From Janthinobacterium sp. 67 (lineage in GTDB: Bacteria > Pseudomonadota > Gammaproteobacteria > Burkholderiales > Burkholderiaceae_D), in contig NZ_PGES01000001.1 of NCBI RefSeq assembly GCF_002797895.1, positions 186,001 to 250,000 of the forward strand: a stretch of 64,000 nucleotides of DNA, read 5' to 3'. Positions within the stretch are counted from its first letter, which is position 1. Each line of letters opens with the position of its first letter. The notes beneath the pieces are model-generated. The model was not told where the DNA came from and made no database searches. It worked only from the letters and a program-made list of their open reading frames with translations. Shown here one piece after another: positions 8,990-18,431 of this stretch. The translations under genes and the position numbers were made by a program.

Positions 8990-11900
8990 TCAGGCTGGCT
9001 GCACCACGGCATCAAGCGCTTCCAGCGCAGCGTCGAAGTCGAAGCGTTCAATTGCCTGGCTGACTTTGCGCAGCTGTCGCGCCAGCGGGTGGCCGGCGGC
9101 TTGCGATTCCAATGTCTCCAGCACATCCAGCGCGGCGGTGTCGCTGTCGGCCAGCAGCTTGCGCAGCTGGGCAAGTGTGGCGGTCGCGTCCGGCGGCAGG
9201 GCGGGAGCCGCTGCGATGGCCCCGGCCCGGGTGTTCTCTGCCGCTGCAGTATAGTTGCCCAGTGCCGCCAGGCCGAGCAGCACCGGCGCCAGTTCGTTTT
9301 CGACCGCCGTCAGCAGCACAGCCAGTTCGGCTTCGGCTACACCAGCTTTGCATGCCAGTTCCAGTGCGGTAGCTGTCGCCGCCACGCCTTTGGCACCGAC
9401 GTTGCCGGCGGTGCCGCGCAAGGTGTGGGCTACCCGCGCCGCCGCTGTGGGGTCATCGCTTTGCCGCGCAGCCTCAAATTCCCCCCGCAGTCTAGCGTGG
9501 CCGTCGCGGAAGCGCACCAGCATGCGCAGGTAAAGGTCCTGCCGGCCCATGCTGGTCGCCAGGCCGGCGCGCTGGTCGATACCGGGGAGTTCGGCAGGTA
9601 GGGCCGCAACCACTTTGCCTGCGGAATCTGGCTGCCCCGCTGGGGGCGCTGCTAATGCCGACTGCGCCGGGCGGATCCACTTGCTCATGGTGGCGAACAT
9701 GGCGGTGACGTTCAGCGGCTTGGAGATGTGGTCATTCATGCCGGCAGTCAACGCCATTTCGCGGTCGCCGGCCATGGCGTTGGCGGTCATGGCGATGATC
9801 GGCAGCTGAGCGTAGCGGGGTTGGGCGCGCAGGCGGCGGGTGGCTTCGTAGCCATCCATCACTGGCATCTGGCAGTCCATCAGCACGCCGTCGAAGGCGA
9901 CGGTCCCGGCTTGAGCCAGTAGGTCCAGCGCCTGTTGCCCATCGCCTACGATGGTGAGCACGATGCCAGCGCTTTCAAGCAGCTCGCGCGCTAGCTCCTG
10001 GTTCATATCGTTGTCCTCGGCCAGCAGCAGGCGGGCGCCGGCCATGCGGGCCTGGTCGGCCGCGCTGCGGTCCTGTCGCTCTGCCTGGCGCGTTTCGGCC
10101 ACCACGCCCTTGCCCAGTACCTCGCCGATTGCTTCGAGCAGCGTCGACGGGGTGACTGGCTTGGTCAGCACGGCTGGCAGCGCCACCTGCTGGAGCGCCG
10201 CCGCTTCCTGAGCGTCGTCCCGGCCGAAGGCAGTCACCATGATGACAGAAGGGATGTGAGTCACGGCGCCGCTCTGCATGCGCTGCAGCGTTTCGACGCC
10301 GTCCATGCCCGGCATGCGCCAGTCCAGTAGCACCAAGTCGTAGGGCAGGCTTTTGCGCTCAGCCTCGACCATGGTGCGCAGCGCGCTGTGGCCGCTGTCG
10401 GCGAGGTCCACCTCCAAGCCGAAACTGCGAGCCATTGTCGACAAGATTTCGCGCGCGCTGGCGTTGTCGTCGACCACCAGCACGCGCAGGCCGAGCAGCT
10501 CGTCGGCGTGGAACATGCGGCGCGGCTGCACCTCGGTCTGGCGTCCGAAACGGGCGCTGAAGTGGAAGGTCGAGCCCTCGCCCGGCATGCTCTCGACCCA
10601 GATCCGGCCATCCATCAGCTCCACCAGCTTCTTGGAGATGGCCAGACCTAGCCCGGTGCCTCCGTATTTGCGCGTGGTCGAGCTGTCTGCCTGGCTGAAC
10701 GAGTGGAACATGCGTTCGCACTGCTCGGCCGTCATGCCGATACCGCTGTCGCGCACCCAGAAGTGAAGCTCGACTTGATCCCCGGCGTCGGCAGCCATCT
10801 CGATCCCGACCACGATCTCACCGCGTTCGGTGAACTTGGCGGCGTTGTTGCCGAGGTTGACCAATACCTGACCCAGCCTCAGCGAATCGCCTACCAATGC
10901 GGTCGGCAGGTCGGCCGAAGTGGCGAACAGTAGTTCCAGGCCTTTTTCCTCGGCCTTCAGGCCGATCATGCTGGCGAAATTCTCCAGCACGTCCTCCAGC
11001 CGGAACGGGGCCTGCTCTATGTTCATCTTGCCCGCTTCGATCTTGGAGAAGTCAAGAATGTCGTTGATGATGCCCAGCAGGTTCTCGGCCGAGCGGTGCA
11101 CCTTCTCGATGTAGTTGCGCTGTTTTTTGTCGAGATCGGTGCGTAGCGCCAGATGGCTCATGCCGATAATTGCGTTCATCGGCGTACGGATCTCGTGGCT
11201 CATGTTGGCCAGGAAATCGCTCTTGGCGCGCGTAGCGTCCTCGGCGATCTCCTTGGCGCGCAGAACCTCGGCCTCCGCCAGCTTGCGGTCGCTGATGTCG
11301 CGCACCGAGGCGCACACGCAAACGCCGCGCTCGGCGATAGCCGGCAGCCGCGACAGGCCGATCTCGACCGAGAAGCGGCTGCCATCCTTGCGCATACCGT
11401 GCAGGTCGGCGCCTGTCATGCCCATCTGGCGTGCCGTGCCTTGCTCGATGAAACCATTGCGCGAGCCGACGTGGCGCCCGTGCGCCTCCGGCGGCACCAG
11501 CGTTTCGATCGGCAAGCCGGCCAACTCGCCGGCCTCGTAGCCGAACAGCTGGTCGAGCTGCGGGTTGGTCATCATGATCAGGCCGTGCACATCGATTACC
11601 AGCATGCCGTCCGGCGCAGCCTCGATGATGCCGCGATACCAGGCCTCGGTGGCTTTCAGCACCACCTGCTGCGCTTCGAGTTCGATCGCCATGGCCTGCA
11701 CCGCGTGGCTGCGTGCCTTGATTTCCAGCGACATCGCCAGTTTGGGCAGCAGCTCGTCCATCAGCACCCGGCCCGATTCGCTGGGAGCGTCGAAGCCGGC
11801 CAGCTCCAGCACGCCCATCAGGCGCTCGCCGTGCAGCAGTGGCAGCACCTGCAGGTGGCGTGGGCGCGACCGCCCCAGTTGCGAGTGAATCTGCACGTAG

Positions 11901-13012
11901 TCGTCCGGCAGGGCGTCGAGCCGGAGCGGCTGGCGGTCCTGCGCGCACTGACCCAGCAGGCCACTGCCCAACGCCAGTTGCGGCGCCGGCGGATGGTCCG
12001 GATCGGCGGCGTAGCTGGCGGCAAGGCGCAATGCGGCGGCGTTTTCGTCAAGCAAGTAGAGCGCGCCCTGGCCAGCCTGCACCAGCGGCGCGAGTAGCGT
12101 CAACAGGCGCTGCGCGGCCTGGTCAAGGCTGGCCGCTTGCTGCAGTTCGGCCTGGATCGAGGCTTCCTGCGACTTGATCCAGCGCTGCATGTCGAGCTGG
12201 CGCGATTCGACCTGCAACTTGGCGATGGCGCGGGCCAGGTCGCCCGTTTCGTTCTGGTAGTCAGTATGCGGAATCACGCTGTCGAGCTGGCCGGCGGCCA
12301 GCGCATCGACCGCCTCGCGCAGGCGGTTGACCGGGCGCCGGATCGAGATGCTGATCCACCAGGCGCATAGCAGCGCCACCGCCAGGCCACCGATCAGCAG
12401 GGCGTAGGTGAGGGTGCTGCTGGTGAGGGCGAATTGGCGAATCTGGTAGATGGTGCTGCGGGCGTTGGAATCCTTGACGGCGGCGATCTCGGCCATCTGC
12501 CGGTCGGCGGTGCGCATCGCGTGCTGGAAGCGCTCGCTGTTGAGCAGGGCGTTGGCTTCGGCGTTGCGGTGCAGCCGCGCCAGTTCGATTGCCTCGTCGG
12601 CGATGCGCTCGGCGCGCGCCAGCATGCTTTCAAAGACGTTATGGCGTTGCTGGTTGTCGATGCGCAGCAGGGTGGCGCGGGCCTCGTCGACGGCAAAGTG
12701 TAGCTGCTCGCGCGTCTTGTCTAGCTGTTCGAGCGCCTTGTCGACGGCAACAGGGTCCGGGGAGTTGGCCACCTTGTGCAGCATTAGCTCGAAGCGGTTG
12801 AGCTGGATGCGGGCCTCCTTGACCTGTACGATGCCGATCATGCCCTCGCTGAGCAGGCGCTGCATGTCGCTACTCAACTGGTCTTGGGTGCGTAGGCTTT
12901 GCAACCCCAGCGCCAGGGCCAGCAGCAGCACTGCGCAAAAGCCGGCCGCAAGCTTCTGGCGCAGGCGCAGCCGTTCAAGATAAGCCAGGGGCGAACGCAT
13001 GCCGGCGCTCAC
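8990..13012 (-). CDS. Membrane hybrid sensor kinase (HAMP-GAF-PAS-HK-REC-REC-Hpt)
   Basis: This 1340-aa complete phosphorelay protein in the inner membrane is read from GTG at 13012. Order: membrane segment at about 22-40, periplasmic helical sensor, second membrane segment at about 200-220, HAMP, GAF-like domain (about 290-430), PAS (about 455-575), kinase with His606 in NMSHEIRTPMNAI, ATPase domain (GGTGLGLAISKKLVELM), two receivers (LVLLDWRMPGMDG; GVLMDCQMPVMDG) and a C-terminal Hpt (RVAHTLRGTAGNVGA). It resembles BarA/Bvg-type kinases. Its start overlaps the stop of the HD-GYP gene by 4 nt, so they form an operon. The sensed signal cannot be read from the sequence. Confidence 0.93.
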   Translation of the reverse strand: MSAGMRSPLAYLERLRLRQKLAAGFCAVLLLALALGLQSLRTQDQLSSDMQRLLSEGMIGIVQVKEARIQLNRFELMLHKVANSPDPVAVDKALEQLDKTREQLHFAVDEARATLLRIDNQQRHNVFESMLARAERIADEAIELARLHRNAEANALLNSERFQHAMRTADRQMAEIAAVKDSNARSTIYQIRQFALTSSTLTYALLIGGLAVALLCAWWISISIRRPVNRLREAVDALAAGQLDSVIPHTDYQNETGDLARAIAKLQVESRQLDMQRWIKSQEASIQAELQQAASLDQAAQRLLTLLAPLVQAGQGALYLLDENAAALRLAASYAADPDHPPAPQLALGSGLLGQCAQDRQPLRLDALPDDYVQIHSQLGRSRPRHLQVLPLLHGERLMGVLELAGFDAPSESGRVLMDELLPKLAMSLEIKARSHAVQAMAIELEAQQVVLKATEAWYRGIIEAAPDGMLVIDVHGLIMMTNPQLDQLFGYEAGELAGLPIETLVPPEAHGRHVGSRNGFIEQGTARQMGMTGADLHGMRKDGSRFSVEIGLSRLPAIAERGVCVCASVRDISDRKLAEAEVLRAKEIAEDATRAKSDFLANMSHEIRTPMNAIIGMSHLALRTDLDKKQRNYIEKVHRSAENLLGIINDILDFSKIEAGKMNIEQAPFRLEDVLENFASMIGLKAEEKGLELLFATSADLPTALVGDSLRLGQVLVNLGNNAAKFTERGEIVVGIEMAADAGDQVELHFWVRDSGIGMTAEQCERMFHSFSQADSSTTRKYGGTGLGLAISKKLVELMDGRIWVESMPGEGSTFHFSARFGRQTEVQPRRMFHADELLGLRVLVVDDNASAREILSTMARSFGLEVDLADSGHSALRTMVEAERKSLPYDLVLLDWRMPGMDGVETLQRMQSGAVTHIPSVIMVTAFGRDDAQEAAALQQVALPAVLTKPVTPSTLLEAIGEVLGKGVVAETRQAERQDRSAADQARMAGARLLLAEDNDMNQELARELLESAGIVLTIVGDGQQALDLLAQAGTVAFDGVLMDCQMPVMDGYEATRRLRAQPRYAQLPIIAMTANAMAGDREMALTAGMNDHISKPLNVTAMFATMSKWIRPAQSALAAPPAGQPDSAGKVVAALPAELPGIDQRAGLATSMGRQDLYLRMLVRFRDGHARLRGEFEAARQSDDPTAAARVAHTLRGTAGNVGAKGVAATATALELACKAGVAEAELAVLLTAVENELAPVLLGLAALGNYTAAAENTRAGAIAAAPALPPDATATLAQLRKLLADSDTAALDVLETLESQAAGHPLARQLRKVSQAIERFDFDAALEALDAVVQPA

Positions 13013-14166
13013 TGTGCAGGCAGGGTGTGTGCGATGGCGGCAGCCTGCTTGGCCATGTCCTGGTCGCTGTCGGCGTAGCGCGCGGCGATCTGCTGGAAGG
13101 CGGGCAGGTTGGCCAGGAAGGCGTCGCAGACGTCGGGATCGAAGTGCGAGCCGCGCCCCTCGGCGATGATTTGCACTGCCTTTTCATGCGGCATGCCTTC
13201 CTTGTAGACGCGACGACTGATCAGGGCGTCGTAGACGTCGGCCACCGCCATCAGCCGCGCCGAAATCGGGATGGCGTCGCCGGCCAGGCCTTCGGGGTAG
13301 CCGCTGCCGTCCCATTTTTCCTGGTGTGAGTAGGCGATCTCCTTGGCCAGGCGCAGGAAGTCGACGTCCATGCCCAGTTGTTGTTCGGCGTGGGCGATGG
13401 CGTCGCGCCCGAGCGTGGTGTGGGTCTTCATGATCTCGAATTCCTCGGGTTCGAAGCGGCCAGGCTTGAGCAAGATGCGGTCGGGGATGCCGATCTTGCC
13501 GATGTCGTGCAACGGCGCCGACTTGAACAAGAGCTTGATGGTGTCGGGGTCGAGGAAAGCGCGGAAGCGCGGATGCTCGCTCAGATGTTCGGCCAGCACC
13601 TTGACGTAGTGCTGGGTGCGGCGGATGTGGTTGCCGGTCTCGTTGTCACGCGTCTCGGCCAGCGAGGCCATGGCGTGGATCGTGACATCCTGGATCGCGC
13701 CCAGCTCGCGCGTGCGGCGCTGGACTTCCTGTTCCAGGTACTCGTTCTTGTCGCGCAGGAAGTCGGCCGCGTCTTTGACCTTGAGTTGGGTGCGTACGCG
13801 CGCCAGCACCACGGGCGGGCTGATCGGTTTGGTGATGTAATCGGCCGCGCCCAGCTCCAGACCGTGCGTCTCGTCCTCGCTGGAGGCCATAGCGGTCAAG
13901 AAGATGATGGGTATGTCGCGCGTGGCCGGGTCGCCCTGCAGTGCCTGCGCCACTTCGTGGCCGGTCATCCCAGGCATCATGATGTCAAGCAGGATGAGGT
14001 CGGGCGGCGGTGCATCGCGCGCGATGCGCAGTGCTTTCTCGCCGTTATTCGCTGCTTTGACCGTATAACTATCCTTGAGCAAGTTGGCCATCAACAGAAG
14101 ATTATCCGGCGTGTCGTCCACGACAAGGATTACAGGCCTGATGGGACGGGTATAAGATGAGTTCAT
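13009..14166 (-). CDS. Response regulator with HD-GYP domain (c-di-GMP phosphodiesterase)
   Basis: This 385-aa protein has a receiver at residues 10-130 (acceptor Asp in LILLDIMMPGMTG, VVDD acidic pair, TKPI lysine), a short coiled coil (KNEYLEQEVQRRTREL) and an HD-GYP domain to the end. The HD-GYP motifs are complete: HDIGKIGIPD, SHQEKWDGSGYP and DVYDAL, so hydrolysis of cyclic di-GMP is likely. ATG at 14166 is preferred over the TTG at 14181 because GGAG lies 9 nt upstream. It is the first gene of a two-gene operon with the hybrid kinase, which probably phosphorylates it and links an environmental signal to motility or biofilm choice. Confidence 0.92.
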   Translation of the reverse strand: MNSSYTRPIRPVILVVDDTPDNLLLMANLLKDSYTVKAANNGEKALRIARDAPPPDLILLDIMMPGMTGHEVAQALQGDPATRDIPIIFLTAMASSEDETHGLELGAADYITKPISPPVVLARVRTQLKVKDAADFLRDKNEYLEQEVQRRTRELGAIQDVTIHAMASLAETRDNETGNHIRRTQHYVKVLAEHLSEHPRFRAFLDPDTIKLLFKSAPLHDIGKIGIPDRILLKPGRFEPEEFEIMKTHTTLGRDAIAHAEQQLGMDVDFLRLAKEIAYSHQEKWDGSGYPEGLAGDAIPISARLMAVADVYDALISRRVYKEGMPHEKAVQIIAEGRGSHFDPDVCDAFLANLPAFQQIAARYADSDQDMAKQAAAIAHTLPAQ

Positions 14167-14766
14167 GCCTAAATGCTCCAATCAGGTCCGCACTAATTTG
14201 TTGCCTAGACTATATCTGTGTCCTGTGTGCAAGTAAACCGCATATTAGTTTTGCTATGCGAATCGCTCCCGTCCTACACTACATTCTCCGATCTCTAGGT
14301 ATATATGGATTGCTCATCACTCAACATTTCGAAAATGACAGTGTGGGGAGGGTGCGCTTAGGGAGACCTCTGCCGCCAAGCTGAACTTCTGCTTTGAGGC
14401 CAGGCTGTGTGGAAACGCAGAAAAATTCTGGTTCTTCAAAAATCGGCCTCTCAAAACGCGCGCTACCCCGTTTTCTCGGTGGCGGGAATGGTAACCCTAC
14501 CCACAAATATTTTGAGATTTGAAGTTTTCACCCAGCCTGGGGCGGAACCAGCCGCTCCCTGCCTCTGCTGGTGGCGTTACGGAAGTTGTCAGTTCAGGGA
14601 CGACGTCGTTCGCAGCCATTTCGTTATCCCTTTGGATTAGTCGCAGCTATTCAGCGAAAAATCGTCGCAGCTTTTAGCAAAATCAAGTTGGCCTAGCCCT
14701 GTGCCGCAATACCTTTCGTCGCGTTTATTTCAGAAAGTCACAACACCGCTGGGAAGCGGCGTGATC
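14167..14766. other. Gap between HD-GYP gene and IS66, no clear gene
   Basis: About 600 nt separate the signalling operon from the IS66 tnpC stop. The promoter of the HD-GYP operon must lie at about 14170-14300. A 40-codon minus-strand frame (14497-14619, starting MAANDVVPELTTSV, with AGGG before its ATG) could be a small gene or the truncated start of one; it matches nothing I recognise. The left end of IS66 should be in this stretch, but no copy of the GTAAGCGTC terminus seen at 17177 is obvious. Confidence 0.4.
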
Positions 14767-16308
14767 TCAAAGGGCTGCTGGCAGCTTGCAGTTCCAAGGC
14801 AAGAAGTCATCAACCCGGTTGACGGGATGATCGGTGATATGCGTCAGCACGTGACGCAACCAGGCTTCGGGTGCGACACCGTTCAGCTTGGCCGTGCCGA
14901 TCAACGAGTAGATCGCGGCGGCCCGTTCGCCGCCGCTGTCGGCGCCGGCGAACAGATAGTTGCGCCGACCAATGGCGACACCACGCAAGGCGCGTTCGGC
15001 CGCCGAGTTGTCAATCTCGATGGCGCCGTCGTCGCAGTAGCGCAGCAGCGCCGGCCAGAGCTTGAGCGCGTACAGGATCGCCGCCGCCGTGTCGGACTTG
15101 CGCGACAGCGTATCGAGCGTGGAGCGCAGCCAGTGCTCCAAGTCCTCGAGCAGCGGGCGCGAGCGGGCTTGCCGAACTTGTCGTCGTTCGTCGGGCGGCT
15201 TGCCCCGGATCTTGGCCTCGATCAAATAGAGCTCGGCGATCCGGCGCAGCGCCTCGGTGGTCAGCGGCGTCGCGCGCGCCGCGTGCAGGTCGTGGAATTT
15301 ACGCCGCGCGTGCGCCCAGCAAGCCGCTTCCTGGATCGTGCCGTCTTCGAACAAAGCGTTGAAGCCAGCGTAGGCATCGGCTTGCAGCACGCCCTCGAAC
15401 TTGGCCAAGTGGGTTTGCGGATGGATGCCCTTGCGGTCGGGCGTGTAGCCAAACCAAACCGCCGCTGGCGTGGTGTCGCCGGCGGGCCGGTCATCGCGCA
15501 CGTAAGTCCACAGACGGGCCGTCTTGGTTTTGCCATTGCCGGGCGCCAGCACCGGGATCGGCGTGTCGTCGGCATGCAGCTTCGACGCCGTCAGCACGTG
15601 GCGGCGAATGGCATCGACCAACGGACGCAGCAATGCGCTAGCGGCGCCGACCCAGTCCGCCAGCAGCGCACGATCGAGGTCGACGCCTTCGCGGGCGTAA
15701 ATGACGGCCTGGCGGTACAGCGGCAGATGATCGGCGAACTTCGCAACCAGCACATGCGCCAGCAGGCCGGGGCCGGCGATGCCGCGCTCAATCGGCCGGC
15801 TTGGCGCCGGCGCCTGGACGATGGCGTCGCAGCAGGAGCACGCCAGTTTCGGACGAACATGGCGGATCACGCGGAAGCTGGCCGGCACGAACTCCAGTTG
15901 CTCGGCCACGTCCTCGCCCAGCGGCCGCAGGCCGCCGCCACAAGCCGGGCAAGCATCGGCCGGCGGCGCATACACCTTTTCGTCTCGCGGCAAATGATCG
16001 GGCAACGGCCGGCGCACAGACTTCTTTCGCGGCGCCTGGTCGGCCGCCGGCATCTCGCGCGCCGCCTCGGCCTCGTCGGCTTGCAGGTCTTCCAGTTGCA
16101 GCTCCAGCTGCTCGATTTGATGATCCAGCTTTTCCGATTTGCGGCCGAATTGCATGCGCCGCAATTTGGCGATCTGCAGCTTGAGGTGCTCGATCTCGAC
16201 GGCGCGCGTGTTCAGCTGTTCGCGCAGCCCTTCAACCACCTCGTTTTGAGCGAGCAGCAGCACCTTCAAGGCGGCGATGTCGTTGGGCAGGTCGGCTGGG
16301 CTGAGCAT
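14767..16308 (-). CDS. tnpC: IS66 family transposase TnpC (DDE)
   Basis: This 513-aa main transposase of the IS66 element has an N-terminal leucine-zipper-like coiled coil ([20 protein letters not shown]), a zinc-finger region ([10 protein letters not shown]...CSCCDA), then the DDE core: Asp in [12 protein letters not shown], Asp in [10 protein letters not shown] and Glu in [12 protein letters not shown], followed by [14 protein letters not shown] and a C-terminal IS66 tail. The length is normal and no frameshift is seen, so the enzyme is probably functional. Confidence 0.95.
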   Translation of the reverse strand: MLSPADLPNDIAALKVLLLAQNEVVEGLREQLNTRAVEIEHLKLQIAKLRRMQFGRKSEKLDHQIEQLELQLEDLQADEAEAAREMPAADQAPRKKSVRRPLPDHLPRDEKVYAPPADACPACGGGLRPLGEDVAEQLEFVPASFRVIRHVRPKLACSCCDAIVQAPAPSRPIERGIAGPGLLAHVLVAKFADHLPLYRQAVIYAREGVDLDRALLADWVGAASALLRPLVDAIRRHVLTASKLHADDTPIPVLAPGNGKTKTARLWTYVRDDRPAGDTTPAAVWFGYTPDRKGIHPQTHLAKFEGVLQADAYAGFNALFEDGTIQEAACWAHARRKFHDLHAARATPLTTEALRRIAELYLIEAKIRGKPPDERRQVRQARSRPLLEDLEHWLRSTLDTLSRKSDTAAAILYALKLWPALLRYCDDGAIEIDNSAAERALRGVAIGRRNYLFAGADSGGERAAAIYSLIGTAKLNGVAPEAWLRHVLTHITDHPVNRVDDFLPWNCKLPAAL

Positions 16309-16337
16309 GTGCCAAGTTTACGCGAGCCTTGTGTCGT

Positions 16338-16681
16338 TTACAAGGCCGACGTTGGTCTCCAGGTCCGTTCCGGCCGCCGCCAGTCGATGCCTTCAAGCAG
16401 CATCGACAGTTGCGCCTGCGTCAACGCCACCGAACCGTTGGTAGCCTGCGGCCAGATGAAGCGACCACGCTCAAGCCGCTTGGCCAGCAGGCACAGGCCA
16501 TCGCCGCTCCACCACAGGAGTTTGATGAGGTCGCCGCGCCGGCCCCGGAACACGAATACGTGGCCGCTGAACGGATCTTCCTCCAGCGCCGTCTGCACTT
16601 TGGCAGCCAGGCCGTTGAAGCCGGAGCGCATGTCGGTGGTGCCGGCGGCAAGCCATACCTTGGTGCCGGCGGGCAGGCCGA

Positions 16682-16685
<4 letters not shown>
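16338..16685 (-). CDS. tnpB: IS66 accessory protein TnpB (IS66 Orf2-like)
   Basis: This 115-aa protein contains [19 protein letters not shown] and [23 protein letters not shown], the hallmark motifs of the IS66 Orf2 family required for transposition. It overlaps the end of tnpA by 4 nt (ATGA), so translation is coupled, and tnpC follows after 29 nt. Complete. Confidence 0.96.
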
Positions 16686-17086
<401 letters not shown>

Positions 17087-17209
17087 AATCAGAATTTGTG
17101 GGCACAAATGCTGTGCCAAAATTCGATCATGAATGACGGTGGTCAGGGAGTCCAGACGGCGCTGGGAAGACGCTTACTATTTAATCGCCCTCATGTCGTG
17201 CGGAACATG

Positions 17210-17297
17210 CACGGTTAAACCACAAATCTGCCACGGTTGAATCACAAATCTGACACGGTTGAACCACAAATCTGACACGGTTGAAGCAGATATGGCA
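17210..17297. repeat. 22-bp tandem repeat (three copies plus degenerate fourth)
   Basis: Units start at 17210, 17232, 17254 and 17276, each beginning CACGGTT. The first three continue AAACCACAAATCTG or GAA(T/C)CACAAATCTG with only two or three differences; the fourth diverges after its first 10 bases. There are no spacers, so this is not CRISPR. Iteron-like origin repeats or the internal repeats of an IS21-type end are possible; neither is proven. Confidence 0.85.
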
Positions 17298-17300
17298 CAA

Positions 17301-17330
17301 ATAAGGCCTTATAAGGCCTTATAAGGCCTT
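17301..17330. repeat. Three exact copies of ATAAGGCCTT
   Basis: The 10-bp unit ATAAGGCCTT is repeated three times without change and contains the palindrome AAGGCCTT. It directly follows the 22-bp tandem repeat. Function unknown. Confidence 0.9.
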
Positions 17331-17423
17331 ATTTTCTTTCAGCCGTGCCAAAAAAGGGGTTTGGTCGACGTTGCGTCCGACGATTTTAGTGGTTCAGTCG
17401 CTGCGCGAAGCGGGGCAGGATAG

Positions 17424-17463
17424 GTGAAGTTAGCTAACCGGCGGGCCGGTTAGCTAACTTCAC
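17424..17463. repeat. 19-bp perfect inverted repeat
   Basis: Arms GTGAAGTTAGCTAACCGGC (17424-17442) and its exact reverse complement (17445-17463) are separated by GG. The inner part GTTAGCTAAC is itself a palindrome. There is no T-run, so it is unlikely to be a terminator. It may be a remnant of abutting element ends or a protein binding site. Confidence 0.85.
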
Positions 17464-17605
17464 ACCTGCTTATTCGCACTTCGTGCTCAACGTGTGAAGG
17501 ATGCCTGAAGGGAGGCAATCCCGACAGCGGTTCGGTGCTGGGGTCGAGCCTGTAAGAATTTCTGTGTGAAACGGGGCCATGAAATAATACCGATAGGGAT
17601 GTTCC

Positions 17606-17905
17606 ATGACCGACACGATGACTACCAAGAAACCCCGCAAGAAGAAAGAGCCGTATCCATTCCCAGGTGAGCTGATCGACCAGCTGCTGGCCCAAGTTCA
17701 GGACAAGAACGCTGAGTCTATTCCCGGTGACTCTGGCTTGGCCGGCCAGCTCAAGAAGATGCTGGCCGAGCGAATGCTGGCGGCCGAATTGACACATCAC
17801 TTGGCCAACGAGGATGCGACGAGCAAGAGTCATAGAAACGGCACCATGCCCAAGAAGGTTCTGACGCCGGACGGAGAGCTGCAACTCGACATTCCACGTG
17901 ACCGC
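17606..17905 (+). pseudogene. IS256-family transposase, N-terminal remnant
   Basis: About 100 codons match the start of mutator-type (IS256) transposases: PYPFPGELIDQLLAQVQDKN, GLAGQLKKMLAERMLAAELTHHL and VLTPDGELQLDIPRDR. The similarity stops at the IPRDR motif near 17905, where IS3 sequence begins. The catalytic DDE core is absent, so it is non-functional. The reading frame runs on into the junction as a spurious 145-aa ORF. Confidence 0.85.
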
Positions 17906-17910
17906 CTGAG

Positions 17911-18291
17911 GGGCTCAGTATCGAGGTTGATTTCTCATTGCCGTCTGAACGGGTCATCCGGTCCGTTGACAGAATCATCGAATGGCGTGGCAAACCCCAG
18001 GTCATTCGCTGCGATAAGGGCCCGGAGTACATCAGCGCTGTGACGTTGGCCTGGGCCGCCAAACGCGGTATTCGCATCGACTTCATTCAGACTGGCCAGC
18101 CGCAACAGAATGCTTATGTCGAGCGCTATAACCGAATGGTGCGCTACGACGGGTTGGCTCATCATCTGTTTGAAACGCTCGATGAGATCCAGGATTTTGC
18201 AACCCGCTGGCTGTGGACTCACAATCACGACCGGCCCAACATGGCACTTGGCGGCATCACACCAAAACAGAGGCTTGCCTTGGCCAATTAA
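17911..18291 (+). pseudogene. IS3-family transposase OrfB, C-terminal remnant
   Basis: The frame beginning with the IEVDFSLPSERVIRSVD segment and ending at 18291 matches the C-terminal third of IS3-group OrfB integrases. It keeps the second catalytic Asp region (VIRCDKGPEYIS, Lys replacing the usual Asn) and the catalytic Glu region (NAYVERYNRMVRYDGL). The first Asp and all N-terminal parts are missing because it abuts the IS256 remnant. The element's right end probably lies near 18330, at ATGGGGGGATTAC. Confidence 0.85.
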
Positions 18292-18431
18292 CCTCTACTT
18301 TTAGCGCGCTCTAAAAATGGGGGGATTACCGTCTACTTGCGCCTATTTACAGATTTTTGTAGTGCCTGGCCCTTGTTTATCGTCGCTGGGTGCAGAGCTG
18401 TCGTCGCTAGACGCTTTATTCCTGCAGGCAA

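Larger units (their letters stand above)
17178..17605. other. Repeat-rich gap between IS elements
   Basis: No gene is seen. The stretch contains a 22-bp tandem repeat (17210-17297), three exact 10-bp palindromic units (17301-17330) and a 19-bp perfect inverted repeat (17424-17463). GAGCCTGTAAGAATTTCTGT at about 17546-17565, just before the IS256 remnant, is a plausible left terminal repeat of that element. The patch looks like stacked ends of several insertion elements. Confidence 0.5.

Noticed and set aside
17210..17297. Tandem 22-bp repeats considered as a CRISPR array
   Set aside because: Units are directly adjacent without spacers and no cas genes are present.
17606..18043. A 145-aa gene spanning the IS256/IS3 join
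   Set aside because: The first 100 codons are IS256 and the rest is IS3 sequence read out of frame, so the product is an artefact of the fusion.
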